Origin: Mucilaginibacter sp. PAMB04168
GTDB taxonomy: Bacteria > Bacteroidota > Bacteroidia > Sphingobacteriales > Sphingobacteriaceae
DNA: 64,000 nucleotides
Assembly: GCF_039634365.2 (NCBI RefSeq)
Contig: NZ_CP155079.2
Coordinates: 186,001 to 250,000 of the forward strand
Direction of reading: 5' to 3'
Below are positions 44,831-53,705 of the stretch, in pieces. The position numbers and the translations under genes are program-made. Each line of letters starts with the position of its first letter. Positions within the stretch are counted from its first letter, which is position 1. The notes below the pieces were generated by a model. That model was given only the letters and a program-made list of their open reading frames with translations. It was not told where the DNA came from and ran no database searches.

Positions 44831-45790
44831 TTATTTTTTGATGTTCAAAACCAGTCTGCCTTTTACATGCCAGGTTTCGCTTGCGCGGTGAGCATCGGCC
44901 ACCTCTTCCAAAGGAAACACTTTATTGATCAAAACCTTTACTTTTCCGGCATCAATTAATTCAGCTATTTCCTTTAGCCATTCCTGCCGGGGCTGATTAG
45001 CAGCTAAAGCAACTTTTACTTTTTTGGCCTTACCTGCTTCCATTAATTCGTCATTGAATGGAAAGTCGGTATTAACGCTTACAAACGTACCGTCTTCTTT
45101 CAAAACGGCAACAGCTTTTACCCGCTCGCGGTTATTACGGGTTGGCGAAGCTTCGAGTACTACATCAATATCGCGCAGTACACTTTCAAATTGCTGCGTT
45201 TTGTAATCAATTACTTCGTCAGCGCCCAATTGCTTTACGTAATTCACATTATCTGCAGATGCCATGCCGATTACGTAAGCGCCTTTTGATTTGGCAAACT
45301 GCACCGCAAAACTACCTACGCCGCCCGAAGCGCCCTGGATCAAAATGCGCTGGCCCGGCTGGAGATCGCCATGTGCAAATATACCGGTCCATGCAGTTAA
45401 GGCTGCTAATGGTACACCGGCGGCCTGCGTAAAATCAAGACTGCGCGGTTTGATGGCAAACTGGGTCGCCTTACCAACACAATACTCTGCGTAACTTCCA
45501 TCGCCCGGAAAGTTGGGAACGCCATAAACCTGGTCACCCGGTTTTAAGTAAGTCACTTCGCTGCCGGCTTCAACAACAACTCCGGCCGCATCCCAACCCA
45601 ATGTCATGGGCAACGTCAAGAACGAATGCAGGCCTTCGTTCGCCCCGCTTCTGATCACCCAGTCCACCGGATTAACACCGCTTGCATAAACCTCAACCAA
45701 AACCTCGTCGGACGCTGGAGCAGGCAGAGCTATATCTTCAATTTTCATGACCTCTCGTCCACCATATTCATTGATTCTTACTGCTTTCAT
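44831..45790 (-). CDS. NADP-dependent quinone-oxidoreductase-like enzyme (MDR family)
   Basis: A 319-residue zinc-independent medium-chain reductase: GroES-like N-terminus (MKAVRINEYGGREVMKIEDIALPAPASDEVLVEVYASGVNPVDWVIRSG) and Rossmann motif IQGASGGVGSFAVQFAKSKGAYVIGMAS. It ends with the family's GRLVLNIKK. Similar in plan to the enzyme at 19977-21023 but clearly a separate paralog. Co-transcribed with the AraC gene downstream and divergent from a Crp-type regulator. Such enzymes reduce quinones and reactive carbonyls. Confidence 0.87.
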   Translation of the reverse strand: MKAVRINEYGGREVMKIEDIALPAPASDEVLVEVYASGVNPVDWVIRSGANEGLHSFLTLPMTLGWDAAGVVVEAGSEVTYLKPGDQVYGVPNFPGDGSYAEYCVGKATQFAIKPRSLDFTQAAGVPLAALTAWTGIFAHGDLQPGQRILIQGASGGVGSFAVQFAKSKGAYVIGMASADNVNYVKQLGADEVIDYKTQQFESVLRDIDVVLEASPTRNNRERVKAVAVLKEDGTFVSVNTDFPFNDELMEAGKAKKVKVALAANQPRQEWLKEIAELIDAGKVKVLINKVFPLEEVADAHRASETWHVKGRLVLNIKK

Positions 45791-45974
45791 GGTTGTTAAA
45801 TTTTATAAAACAAAGGTCATTACTCATATTGATCGGCATTTAGCCGAAATACGCTTTGTGTTAGCCGAAATTCTGCAAATTAATGATTGCAAGCCGTTTT
45901 AAGCTGCAGTAGAAAATTGCTTTGAATAATTTGATATATAAACCTTTGATTTGCTCCTGCTAATAAACGCCCCA

Positions 45975-46601
45975 ATGAACGAACTTGAAACTTATATCCA
46001 TCACCATTTCGGCATTAGTCCGGATGACTGTCAGCGCGTGAGCGGATTGTTTAAGACCGAGACGCTGGAAAAAGGTGCCTACTGGCTGCGGACAGGTAAG
46101 TTTTGCAATAAGCTTAGCTTTATAGAAAGCGGTATTTTAAGGGTATACATCAACTTGCCTGAAAAAGAGGTTACCCAGTGGATAGGCACAGCCGGGTATT
46201 TTGTCACGGATGTTCAGGGTTTTATGTTTCGTAACACTTCCCGTTTCAATATGCAGGCTGTAACCGACATGCGTTTGTTCACAATCGATTATGAAGGATA
46301 CCTGACGATGGGAAAGCTGGTGCCCAAGTGGCATGAGTTTGAGAAACTGTTTATGGGTAAATGTTTTGTAATGTTGGAGAACCGCATTTTCGACTTCATC
46401 TCCATGACCGCCGAAGAGCGTTACCAAAAACTGTTCGATCAGAACCGTGAACTCTTTAACCAGGTACCCCTGCAATACCTGGCCTCCATGCTGGGTATGA
46501 CACCGAGACCTTTAGCCGGATTAGAAGAAAAATGCTTTCTTGATTTTTGTCAAGCGCAAACCCCCGTTTTCGCGCCTACGTTTGACCTAACCAAAAATTA
46601 G
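45975..46601 (+). pseudogene. Crp/Fnr family regulator with a frameshift in the DNA-recognition helix
   Basis: The frame (Met at 45975) codes for an intact cyclic-nucleotide-like domain and the first HTH helix, VPLQYLASMLGMTP, after which the sequence becomes RPLAGLEEKC... instead of the expected ETxSRIRRK. Reading with one extra G near 46505 restores TPETFSRIRRKMLS and a TGA at 46541-46543. So a single-base deletion has replaced the recognition helix with a 31-residue unrelated tail. As it stands, DNA binding should be lost. Could be a true mutation or an assembly error in a G run. Divergent from the MDR/AraC operon and followed by DUF4260. Confidence 0.75.
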
Positions 46602-46605
46602 TGTC

Positions 46606-46986
46606 ATGAATCAGGAAAAGGCCATGGATTTCACCATCAGATTTGAAGAAGCAGCCATAACAGCAGTTGCTATTTATTTTTTATCAAAATACAACCTTGG
46701 TTTGTCGGTTTGGCTGTGGGTGTTACTGTTTTTTAGCCCTGATTTCTCTATGCTGGGGTATGTTGTGAACGCCCGGATAGGAGCCTTTACCTACAATTTG
46801 TTTCACCACCGAGGGGTAGCACTGGCCCTGCTGGCTACCGGCTTTCTTATGCACCTGGATATATTCATTACCGGCGGTTTACTATTGGTAGCGCATTCAT
46901 CGTTTGATCGTATGCTGGGTTACGGCCTTAAGTTTCCTGATGATTTTAAGCATACCAGTTCGGGCAGGATTGGGAAAGATAAATAA
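46606..46986 (+). CDS. DUF4260 family small membrane protein
   Basis: A 126-residue integral membrane protein with three to four hydrophobic helices (about 15-30, 33-51, 66-84, 86-102). Characteristic segments are LLFFSPDFSMLGY and YNLFHHRG followed by a final SSFDRMLGYGLKFPDDFKHTSSGRIG, the C-terminal signature I associate with DUF4260. Function unknown. It sits behind the Crp-type gene (4 bases after its present stop, 62 after the repaired stop) and is probably its operon partner. Confidence 0.75.
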   Translation: MNQEKAMDFTIRFEEAAITAVAIYFLSKYNLGLSVWLWVLLFFSPDFSMLGYVVNARIGAFTYNLFHHRGVALALLATGFLMHLDIFITGGLLLVAHSSFDRMLGYGLKFPDDFKHTSSGRIGKDK

Positions 46987-47142
46987 TCCTTGGGGGTAAC
47001 CGGCGCCAAATCCTCTTTAAGCTGTAAAAAGCGCTTGGGGCTGTTACAAAGCGACGCCAAGATGCGCCACGCACCGTCCGCCTATCAGATCGAGTGCATC
47101 CTGTACATCCCCGTGAAAAATATGTTTCTCCCTGTCTTTCAT
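46985..47142 (-). pseudogene. Remnant of an HxlR family regulator
   Basis: On the minus strand from an ATG at 47142, the frame gives DVQDALDLIGGRCVAHLGVAL and stops. A second frame continues as SPKRFLQLKEDLAPVTPK. Joined, these match the first helix-turn-helix half of HxlR proteins (xALDLIGGKWxxxIL...GPKRFxELxxxxPGITPK), with Trp changed to Cys and a frameshift near 47048. The rest of the gene is missing; the remnant abuts the DUF4260 stop. It is divergent from the AHSA1 gene. Recognition of the motif is mine, without a search. Confidence 0.5.
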
Positions 47143-47283
47143 AGTTGGTATCCTTAAAGATGCCAAATGTATTTGAACGATTAGAACTCAAGGGCGTTAT
47201 TTGTGCAGGCATCTACACTAGAAGTTTAATGGATTAGCTGTGCGTGGGCCTCTTACTATTTTTAAAAACTAAAAAGACAACCT

Positions 47284-47710
47284 ATGGATCTTCCCTTTAA
47301 AATGGAACAGGTTTATAATACGCCGATAGAAAAAGTATGGCAAGCGCTAACTGATCAAGATGCTATGAAAATATGGTACTTTCCTCAGTTGAAGCGGTTT
47401 GAGCCTTCGGTAGGATTTAATATGGAGTTTGATGATGACGGATCATCTTTCAAAAAGCAGTGGCAAGTTACACAAGTACTAAGTGGAAAAAAGTTGGCGC
47501 ATAGCTGGACTTATCACGGGTACCCCGGTGCTTCAGAGGTAATATTTTGAATTAATCGGGGAGGGTAGCCAAACCCGGCTTAAGCTAACACATACGGGGC
47601 TGTCAAGCTTTCCAAATGATCCGCATTTTGCGAGGCACCGATTTGAAGATGGCTGGAAGTGGATTATTGGTAACAAACTAAAGCATTATTTAAAAGAGAC
47701 TTATAACTGA
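47284..47710 (+). pseudogene. AHSA1/SRPBCC family protein gene broken by a one-base frameshift
   Basis: The first 88 codons encode an SRPBCC/AHSA1 start (MEQVYNTPIEKVWQALTDQDAMKIWYF... followed by the usual W-Q-V-T-x-V strand) and stop at 47548-47550. Dropping one T from the T4 run at 47545-47548 restores the family C-terminus: FELIGEGSQTRLKLTHTGL, then FPNDPHFARHRFEDGWKWI and a TGA at 47708-47710. The intact product would be about 140 residues, normal for the family (hydrophobic ligand-binding, often stress-related). Real decay or homopolymer sequencing error. Confidence 0.78.
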
Positions 47711-48046
47711 TCCTTTCCGTATGTATGGCTCAATTATAGATACGATCTTTTGCCTCATTGCTGTTTTGAAGGTGCAATGCGTGGTAATCACGCTAAGTGC
47801 ATCAATTACTGCATTTTTCTAATGGTTGTTCCGGCAGCATGATCACTCCATCGCCAATCCACACGTTGTCATCAATTTTTCAGGCAAGGTATAAGTTCGA
47901 AAGTAATGCAAGCCCGAATCTTAAGGCATTAATACGTAGAAGAAGACGCCGAACCGCAAAATGGGCTAAAAAAAGAGCTAATTTAAAACAGTTTGTTACG
48001 AAATGGGCAGTGTAACACCCTTCTGATTTGACAATCATTATAATTA
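47711..48046. other. Intergenic stretch with decayed sequence
   Basis: About 340 bases without an intact gene. On the minus strand it holds a hexapeptide-acetyltransferase remnant. A basic plus-strand frame ending at 48015 shows no family resemblance. Ends upstream of the interrupted sigma gene. Confidence 0.55.
47760..47881 (-). pseudogene. Remnant of a hexapeptide-repeat acetyltransferase
   Basis: On the minus strand one frame reads KIDDNVWIGDGVIMLPEQP, close to the left-handed beta-helix signature IGDNVWIGGGVxILPG of maltose/galactoside O-acetyltransferases. After a frame change it continues NAVIDALSVITT, like the next coil (xAVIGAxSVVTK). Stops interrupt it on both sides and there is no start. 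A short relic, called from motif recognition only. Confidence 0.45.
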
Positions 48047-48649
48047 TTGATTATATTCGCTATAGAAGAGGTGGAAGATTATCAATATTATACTGATCAG
48101 GAACTAATATCTTTAATGAAGGGTAACAGCCATTCTGCGTTTACTCAAATTTATGATCGCTACCAGGGTTTGTTGTATATATATGCCTGTAAAATTACCA
48201 AAGACGAAAACGAAGCAGAGGATATTGTGCAGGAAGTGCTGTTTTACCTTTGGGATAAACGGAACACCATAACGTTTGAGCATAGTTTAGCATCTTACTT
48301 ATATAGCGCAGTTAGGTATAAATTTTTTAATTTGCTCGACCGTAAAAAAGTTAGAACAGATTATGCAGTTTCTTTTCAAAAATTTATAGACCGGGAAACC
48401 GTCCAGGCCGATTATGTAGTGCGGGAGAAAGAACTTAGTCGTTTAATTGAGAAAGAAATAGCTATGTTACCCGATAAAATGCGGGAAATATTCTAGTTGA
48501 GTCGAAAAGGGCATCTTTCGCATAGGGAAATTGCACTTAAACTCAACATCTCCGAAAAAACAGTCAAAAATCAAGTTAATAATGCTTTAAAAAGTTTAAG
48601 AATTAAGCTTGGTTTAGTATCCTTTCTGCTGTTTTTAATAAAATATTAA
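48047..48649 (+). pseudogene. ECF sigma factor gene interrupted by an in-frame TAG
   Basis: Residues 1-149 carry region 2 of a FecI-type sigma factor (GNSHSAFTQIYDRYQGLLYIYACKITKDENEAEDIVQEVLFYLW). A TAG stops the frame at 48494-48496, right after LPDKMREIF. Reading on in the same frame gives LSRKGHLSHREIALKLNISE and KTVKNQVNNALKSLRIKLG to a TAA at 48647-48649, a complete region 4. One codon (probably GAG to TAG) therefore removes the -35 binding domain. There is no ATG at the front: TTG at 48047 or GTG at 48071 would have to start. The FecR gene and SusC with STN domain downstream are intact. Confidence 0.8.
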
Positions 48650-48711
48650 CATTTTGTTAAAAAAGTATAAATATATCTGGGCCCTAATCCCTATTTAGCT
48701 TACATATGTTA

Positions 48712-48727
48712 TATCCCCATAGGGATA
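48712..48727. promoter_or_regulatory. Perfect inverted repeat just before fecR
   Basis: TATCCC-CATA-GGGATA ends 7 bases before the fecR ATG at 48735. It could be an operator or a hairpin that covers the ribosome site. Structure seen, function inferred. Confidence 0.4.
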
Positions 48728-48734
48728 GCTATGT

Positions 48735-49862
48735 ATGCAAGAGAAAAATACGCCTGAAAAATTAATTCAAAAATATGCAGAAGGTACCTGCAATGAGCAG
48801 GAAAGGGCAATTGTTGAGAGCTGGCACCTTTACGACTTGTCGGAGAGTACTGTTGAGCCCTCGGCGCAAAGTATAAACGATGCCCATTCAAGGGGGCGCC
48901 AGGCGGTAATTGCGCATCTGCAGGCTAATCGTCCCGTTCGTAAATTGCTGCCACAAATTCTTGCAGCAGCATCTGTTTTAATCTTTTTAGGCATAGGCGC
49001 TTTTTTTCTGTTTGCTAATTACAATGCAGCAACTATCGAAAAAAAGTTGTCTGCCATTAAGCCGGGCAGCAATCAAGCTATTTTAACTTTAGCTAATGGT
49101 CAGCAAATAAACTTAACCAATGCTGAAAATCGCAAGCTTGCGGCGCAAGGCAGTAAAAGGATTAAACAAGCCACAGACGGATTTTTAACTTATCAGCTAA
49201 ATTCAACTGACGTTAATGACAACACTGTAGAGTATAACTCCATTAATACGCCTGTAGGAGGTCAATATCACCTTACATTGGCCGACGGCACTAACGTCTG
49301 GCTGAATGCGGCATCATCTATTAAATTCCCAACCATTTTTAAGGGCACAGAACGCAAAGTTGAAGTTACCGGCGAGGTTTACTTTGAGGTAGCTCATAAT
49401 GCCGCCAAGCCTTTCAAGGTAGTTACAGACAAACAGGTAGTTGAAGTTTTGGGAACACATTTCAACGTCAATGCCTACCCGGATGAAGCCAACATCAAGA
49501 CTACGTTATTAGAAGGTTCTGTAAAAGTATCTGCGAATGACGCAAGTACAATTATCAAACCCGGGCAGCAGTCGGTTTTACACGAAGGCCGTTTAAACGT
49601 AAACAAAGCGGTTGATCTGGATGAAGCCATAGCCTGGAAAAACGGTTATTTTCAATTTAACGATGAGCGAATTGAAAGTGTAATGCGTAAGCTATCACGC
49701 TGGTATAATATTGACATGCAATACCAGGGAGAGCCTTTAAATGAAGGCTTTAGCGGTACAATATCCCGATCAAAAAATATAAGCCAGGTTTTAAAAATGC
49801 TGGAGAGAACAAAAGCCGTTCATTATAAAATTGAAGGAAGGAGGGTGACAATCATCCAGTAA
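48735..49862 (+). CDS. FecR family anti-sigma factor
   Basis: A 375-residue inner-membrane protein: cytoplasmic N-terminus (about 1-75), transmembrane helix (about 76-95), and periplasmic FecR domain with NTPVGGQYHLTLADGTNVWLNAASSIKFP and GEVYFEVAHNAAKPFKVVT, and a C-terminal domain. It should pair with the STN domain of the downstream SusC. Its cognate sigma factor gene directly upstream carries a premature stop, so signalling may be uncoupled or served by another sigma factor. Confidence 0.9.
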   Translation: MQEKNTPEKLIQKYAEGTCNEQERAIVESWHLYDLSESTVEPSAQSINDAHSRGRQAVIAHLQANRPVRKLLPQILAAASVLIFLGIGAFFLFANYNAATIEKKLSAIKPGSNQAILTLANGQQINLTNAENRKLAAQGSKRIKQATDGFLTYQLNSTDVNDNTVEYNSINTPVGGQYHLTLADGTNVWLNAASSIKFPTIFKGTERKVEVTGEVYFEVAHNAAKPFKVVTDKQVVEVLGTHFNVNAYPDEANIKTTLLEGSVKVSANDASTIIKPGQQSVLHEGRLNVNKAVDLDEAIAWKNGYFQFNDERIESVMRKLSRWYNIDMQYQGEPLNEGFSGTISRSKNISQVLKMLERTKAVHYKIEGRRVTIIQ

Positions 49863-49895
49863 AATTTTACCCCACTGCCCTCCCATAAAAAAAGC

Positions 49896-49917
49896 CATTC
49901 CGATTGAGCCCGGAATG
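49896..49917 (+). promoter_or_regulatory. Hairpin between fecR and susC
   Basis: CATTCCG/CGGAATG with an 8-base loop, preceded by a run of seven A and starting 33 bases after the fecR stop. The other fecR-susC gap in this window has a hairpin at the same relative position after an A-rich run. Likely an intercistronic element. Confidence 0.5.
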
Positions 49918-50019
49918 ACCTTAACAATGGATTCGAAATTATAAACTATTGATAAACTGCGTTATGCCTCTTCTATTACCACAATGCAAAGGCAATTCGC
50001 TTAAACCCATGTTACCCAA

Positions 50020-53000
50020 ATGTACAAATTTTACCCTAAAATTTTTGTGCAGCCGCCAGGCTGTATCCATCATTGGATTTTGACTATGAAGTTAACCACC
50101 CTACTTTTAATTATAGCTATTTTTCAGGTAAGCGCATCAACCTATGCGCAACAGGTTAGCCTATCGGAAAAAAATACACCGTTAGAGCAGGTATTTAATA
50201 AAATACGGGTACAAACTGGTTATGATATTCTTTATACCACTTCCCTGTTAAAAGGTTCGAGGCCTGTTACTATTAAAGTAACCAATGGCAATTTGGATGA
50301 TGTGCTTAAGCGGGTGTTTGTTGGGCAACCACTGGAGTATTCTATTGAAGACAAATCGGTTGTTGTTTCAAAAAAACAAAAAACGCTTTTGGAAAAAGCA
50401 ATCAATTTATTTGCTATACCTACAGATGTAAGCGGACGTGTAGTGAGCGATTCGACGAGAACACCGCTTATTGGTGCAAACGTTCGGTCAAAGGCAAACA
50501 ACACAGTTGCAACAACCGATGTTAACGGTGCATTTACGCTGAAGAACATTGAAATAGGTACCGTATTAGAGATATCTTACATAGGTTTTGTAACCCAGCA
50601 GGTAAGCGTTACCCGTGAAAACGCCGCAAATCTTAACATCATACTTAAAAGCGATGTTAGCCGTTTACAGGAGGTTTCGATCATATCAAACGGTTACCAA
50701 ACTATTGCTAAAGAAAGAAGCGCAGGCTCATTTGCCAAGCCCGATCTGAATGCAGTTGTAAACCGCTCAACCAGTATGAACGTTTTGCAAAGGCTGGATG
50801 GTTTAATACCAGGTTTAACCGTAAATAATGCACCCGGGCAAACGGCTTCCCCTTATATCCTCAGAGGTTTAACTTCGGTATCTATCAGCTCATCACCTTT
50901 ATATGTAGTGGATGGTATTCCGCTGCCTGATGTAAGTGGAAGCCAATTTACTAATATAAGTTCTGTAACTGGTATAAATAGTATCAATCCACAAGATATA
51001 GCAGATATTACGGTTCTTAAAGACGCTACCGCCGCTTCAATCTGGGGCTCAAGGGCTGCTAATGGTGTAATTGTTATTGTTACCAAAAGAGGCCTTAGAG
51101 GTGAGAGAGTAAGGGTTACTTATGATGCTTTTGTGAACTTTCAGGGCAAGCCCGATTTGAATTACTTTCCGGTGCTAAACAGCCAGCAGTTTATACAGGC
51201 CGCCCGGGAAACCTTTGACCCGGTTGCTTATCCTTACAACAGCGTTACCTTACCAACTGCCGGTGCCGGGTTAGCGCCGCATGAAGTGATTTTGTACAAC
51301 CAAAATTTAGGCAGAATAACTGCTGCACAGGCTAACAGCAGCTTAGATAGCTTAGCTGCTATTAACAATAATCAGCAAATTAAAGACCTGTTTTACCGTA
51401 ACGCCATGCTCATGAATCATACCTTATCGGTTTCGGGCGGGCAAAAAAATTATGCGTTTTATAGCTCTTTAGCTTATACAGATAACCGCAGCAATAGTCC
51501 AGGTCAAAGTAACAATACGTATAAAGTTAATTTACGCCAGGATTTTAACATAGGCACACGCATTCGCCTGGGTTTAATAACCGACTTAACCAACACTGTT
51601 AGCAACAGTCCGCGTAATATAAACGCTACTAACCAATTTTATCCTTACCAGTTATTTCAGGATAACGCAGGTAATAATATTTCAATGCCATACATGACCA
51701 GTCTGCCCGATGCGGTTAGACTTGATTATGAAACCCGCAGCCGTATTAATTTAAATTACAACCCGCTTGATGAAGTAAATTATGGTTACCAAAAAAACGA
51801 TTTTTTGTTGAGCCGCAATATTTTCAACGTTGGTGTGAAGCTAATAAGCGGTTTAAATTATACCGGAACATTCAGCTTTATAAAAAGTACCAATCGCACG
51901 CGCGAGTATGACGACCGTAACAGTTATAGGGTAAGAGCGCAAACCGCACAATTTACCGTTGCACCTACCGCCACCTCAACACCCGTTTACAACCTGCCCA
52001 ATACTGGTGGCAACTATCAAGTAAGTAATATAAACCAACGTAACTGGACTGTGCGCAACCAGTTAGATTATAACAAGAGCTGGAATAACGGGCTGCACCA
52101 GCTTACATTACTGGCAGGCCAGGAGGTACAGGAACAATTTAATATTTTCAACTTAAGCAGTATAAAGGGTTGGGACCCCCTGTTGCAATCTGGAGTGCTG
52201 GTTGATTATAAAACTTTGAATGCCGGCTTGGCTAACCCGGTTTGGCCAGGTATATTAGGTGCCAATGTAAGCCAGTTAAATGATCAGATCTTTGGTCAGG
52301 TCGAAGTGTTAAGCCGCTTTGTCTCTTACTATGGAAATGCAAGTTACACCTTTAACCGCAAGTACACGGTTAATGGCAGTTACCGTATTGATAAAAGCAA
52401 CAATTTTGGTATTAATACAGCCGCGCAAAATAAACCAGTATGGAGTGTAGGCGGTAAATGGGCAATTGGTGAAGAAAGCTTTGTGAAAAATGTAACCTGG
52501 ATAAATAACCTGGCACTGCGCGCAACTTACGGTATATCAGGTAATGCACCTTTGCCAGGTACAGCAGCATCTTACGATATTATATCAGGTACTTCCAATA
52601 GCTTTTTACCTAACGGGCGCGGGCTACAGATTGCAACACCTGCCAACAGGTCATTAACCTGGGAAGGTACTACTACTACTAACTTAGGTTTAGATATTGC
52701 CGTTTTAAATAGCCGTTTGAGTGCCGCTATTGATATTTACCAAAAGAAAACAAAGGATTTGTTGGGCTATGTACCCACTAATAGCTTTACAGGTTACCCA
52801 AGCATATATGGTAACTTAGGCGATTTGGAAAATAAAGGTGTAGAGTTGAGTTTAACTTCTGTTAACGTACGCAAGCCAAATTTTACCTGGAGCACTACAC
52901 TTAACGGGGCCTACAACAAAAACGTGATTACCAGCTTAAATATAATTACTACGCCCGTTACAACAGGCAGTGGCACCAATGGCATGGTAAACCAGCGGTT

Positions 53001-53691
53001 TATAACTGGTTACCCTGGCTATGCCTTATTTGCGTTCGAGTACGCAGGTTTAGATAACCTGGGCGACCCGCAAATACGTTTGGCTAATGGTACAGTAACC
53101 AAAGCATTAAATGCAAGCAAGCCAAATGATATTAAGTTTATGGGCAGTACACAACCTAAATGGAGCGGTGGTTTATCCAACAACGTCACTTACAAATCTT
53201 TTGGGCTTAACCTGAATGCCATTTTCAACTTAGGGCATGTAATGCGTAGAGATGTTGACAATTTTTATTCAACCCGTTTAACCCACAGCTCAACCTCTAA
53301 CGGATTTACAACCGGCAACGTTCATGCCGACTTTGTTAATCGCTGGAGACAGCCCGGCGATGAACTAACTACCAACATTCCGTCTTTTGTAGCGAATCCA
53401 ACCATAGCGGCACGTCGGGATATTAGTTATTATACACTTGCCGATATTAATGTGATCAGTGCATCGTTCGTTAAAATGCGTGATATAACGCTAACCTATA
53501 GTTTACCGCAACAAATAATTAAAAAGATCCATGCCGAAGGTGTTACCCTGCGCGCGCAAGTATCAAACTTAATGTTGTGGAAAGCCAATAAAGATGGTAT
53601 TGATCCCGAATTTCAAAGTGGTATCGACGGTTACAGAACTCTCCGAACCAACCAGGGTACAGTAACTTTCGGATTAAATGTAAGATTATAA
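50020..53691 (+). CDS. SusC/RagA TonB-dependent receptor with STN domain
   Basis: A 1223-residue outer-membrane receptor. The signal peptide lies after residue 22 (MKLTTLLLIIAIFQVSAS...YAQ, Met at 50086). A longer start at 50020 also occurs in relatives, so the start is not settled. Order: STN domain (LSEKNTPLEQVFNKIRVQTGYDILY...), carboxypeptidase-regulatory-like domain, plug (ASIWGSRAANGVIVIVTKRG), barrel ending VTFGLNVRL. STN plus upstream FecR indicates transmembrane signalling. The operon continues with susD and three thioredoxin-like genes. Ligand unknown. Confidence 0.9.
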   Translation: MYKFYPKIFVQPPGCIHHWILTMKLTTLLLIIAIFQVSASTYAQQVSLSEKNTPLEQVFNKIRVQTGYDILYTTSLLKGSRPVTIKVTNGNLDDVLKRVFVGQPLEYSIEDKSVVVSKKQKTLLEKAINLFAIPTDVSGRVVSDSTRTPLIGANVRSKANNTVATTDVNGAFTLKNIEIGTVLEISYIGFVTQQVSVTRENAANLNIILKSDVSRLQEVSIISNGYQTIAKERSAGSFAKPDLNAVVNRSTSMNVLQRLDGLIPGLTVNNAPGQTASPYILRGLTSVSISSSPLYVVDGIPLPDVSGSQFTNISSVTGINSINPQDIADITVLKDATAASIWGSRAANGVIVIVTKRGLRGERVRVTYDAFVNFQGKPDLNYFPVLNSQQFIQAARETFDPVAYPYNSVTLPTAGAGLAPHEVILYNQNLGRITAAQANSSLDSLAAINNNQQIKDLFYRNAMLMNHTLSVSGGQKNYAFYSSLAYTDNRSNSPGQSNNTYKVNLRQDFNIGTRIRLGLITDLTNTVSNSPRNINATNQFYPYQLFQDNAGNNISMPYMTSLPDAVRLDYETRSRINLNYNPLDEVNYGYQKNDFLLSRNIFNVGVKLISGLNYTGTFSFIKSTNRTREYDDRNSYRVRAQTAQFTVAPTATSTPVYNLPNTGGNYQVSNINQRNWTVRNQLDYNKSWNNGLHQLTLLAGQEVQEQFNIFNLSSIKGWDPLLQSGVLVDYKTLNAGLANPVWPGILGANVSQLNDQIFGQVEVLSRFVSYYGNASYTFNRKYTVNGSYRIDKSNNFGINTAAQNKPVWSVGGKWAIGEESFVKNVTWINNLALRATYGISGNAPLPGTAASYDIISGTSNSFLPNGRGLQIATPANRSLTWEGTTTTNLGLDIAVLNSRLSAAIDIYQKKTKDLLGYVPTNSFTGYPSIYGNLGDLENKGVELSLTSVNVRKPNFTWSTTLNGAYNKNVITSLNIITTPVTTGSGTNGMVNQRFITGYPGYALFAFEYAGLDNLGDPQIRLANGTVTKALNASKPNDIKFMGSTQPKWSGGLSNNVTYKSFGLNLNAIFNLGHVMRRDVDNFYSTRLTHSSTSNGFTTGNVHADFVNRWRQPGDELTTNIPSFVANPTIAARRDISYYTLADINVISASFVKMRDITLTYSLPQQIIKKIHAEGVTLRAQVSNLMLWKANKDGIDPEFQSGIDGYRTLRTNQGTVTFGLNVRL

Positions 53692-53705
53692 TAATCTCAA
53701 AAGAA

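Noticed and set aside
47797-48015. Arg/Lys-rich 72-residue frame on the plus strand
   Set aside because: Considered as a small basic protein, but it overlaps the minus-strand acetyltransferase relic and has no homology that I recognise.
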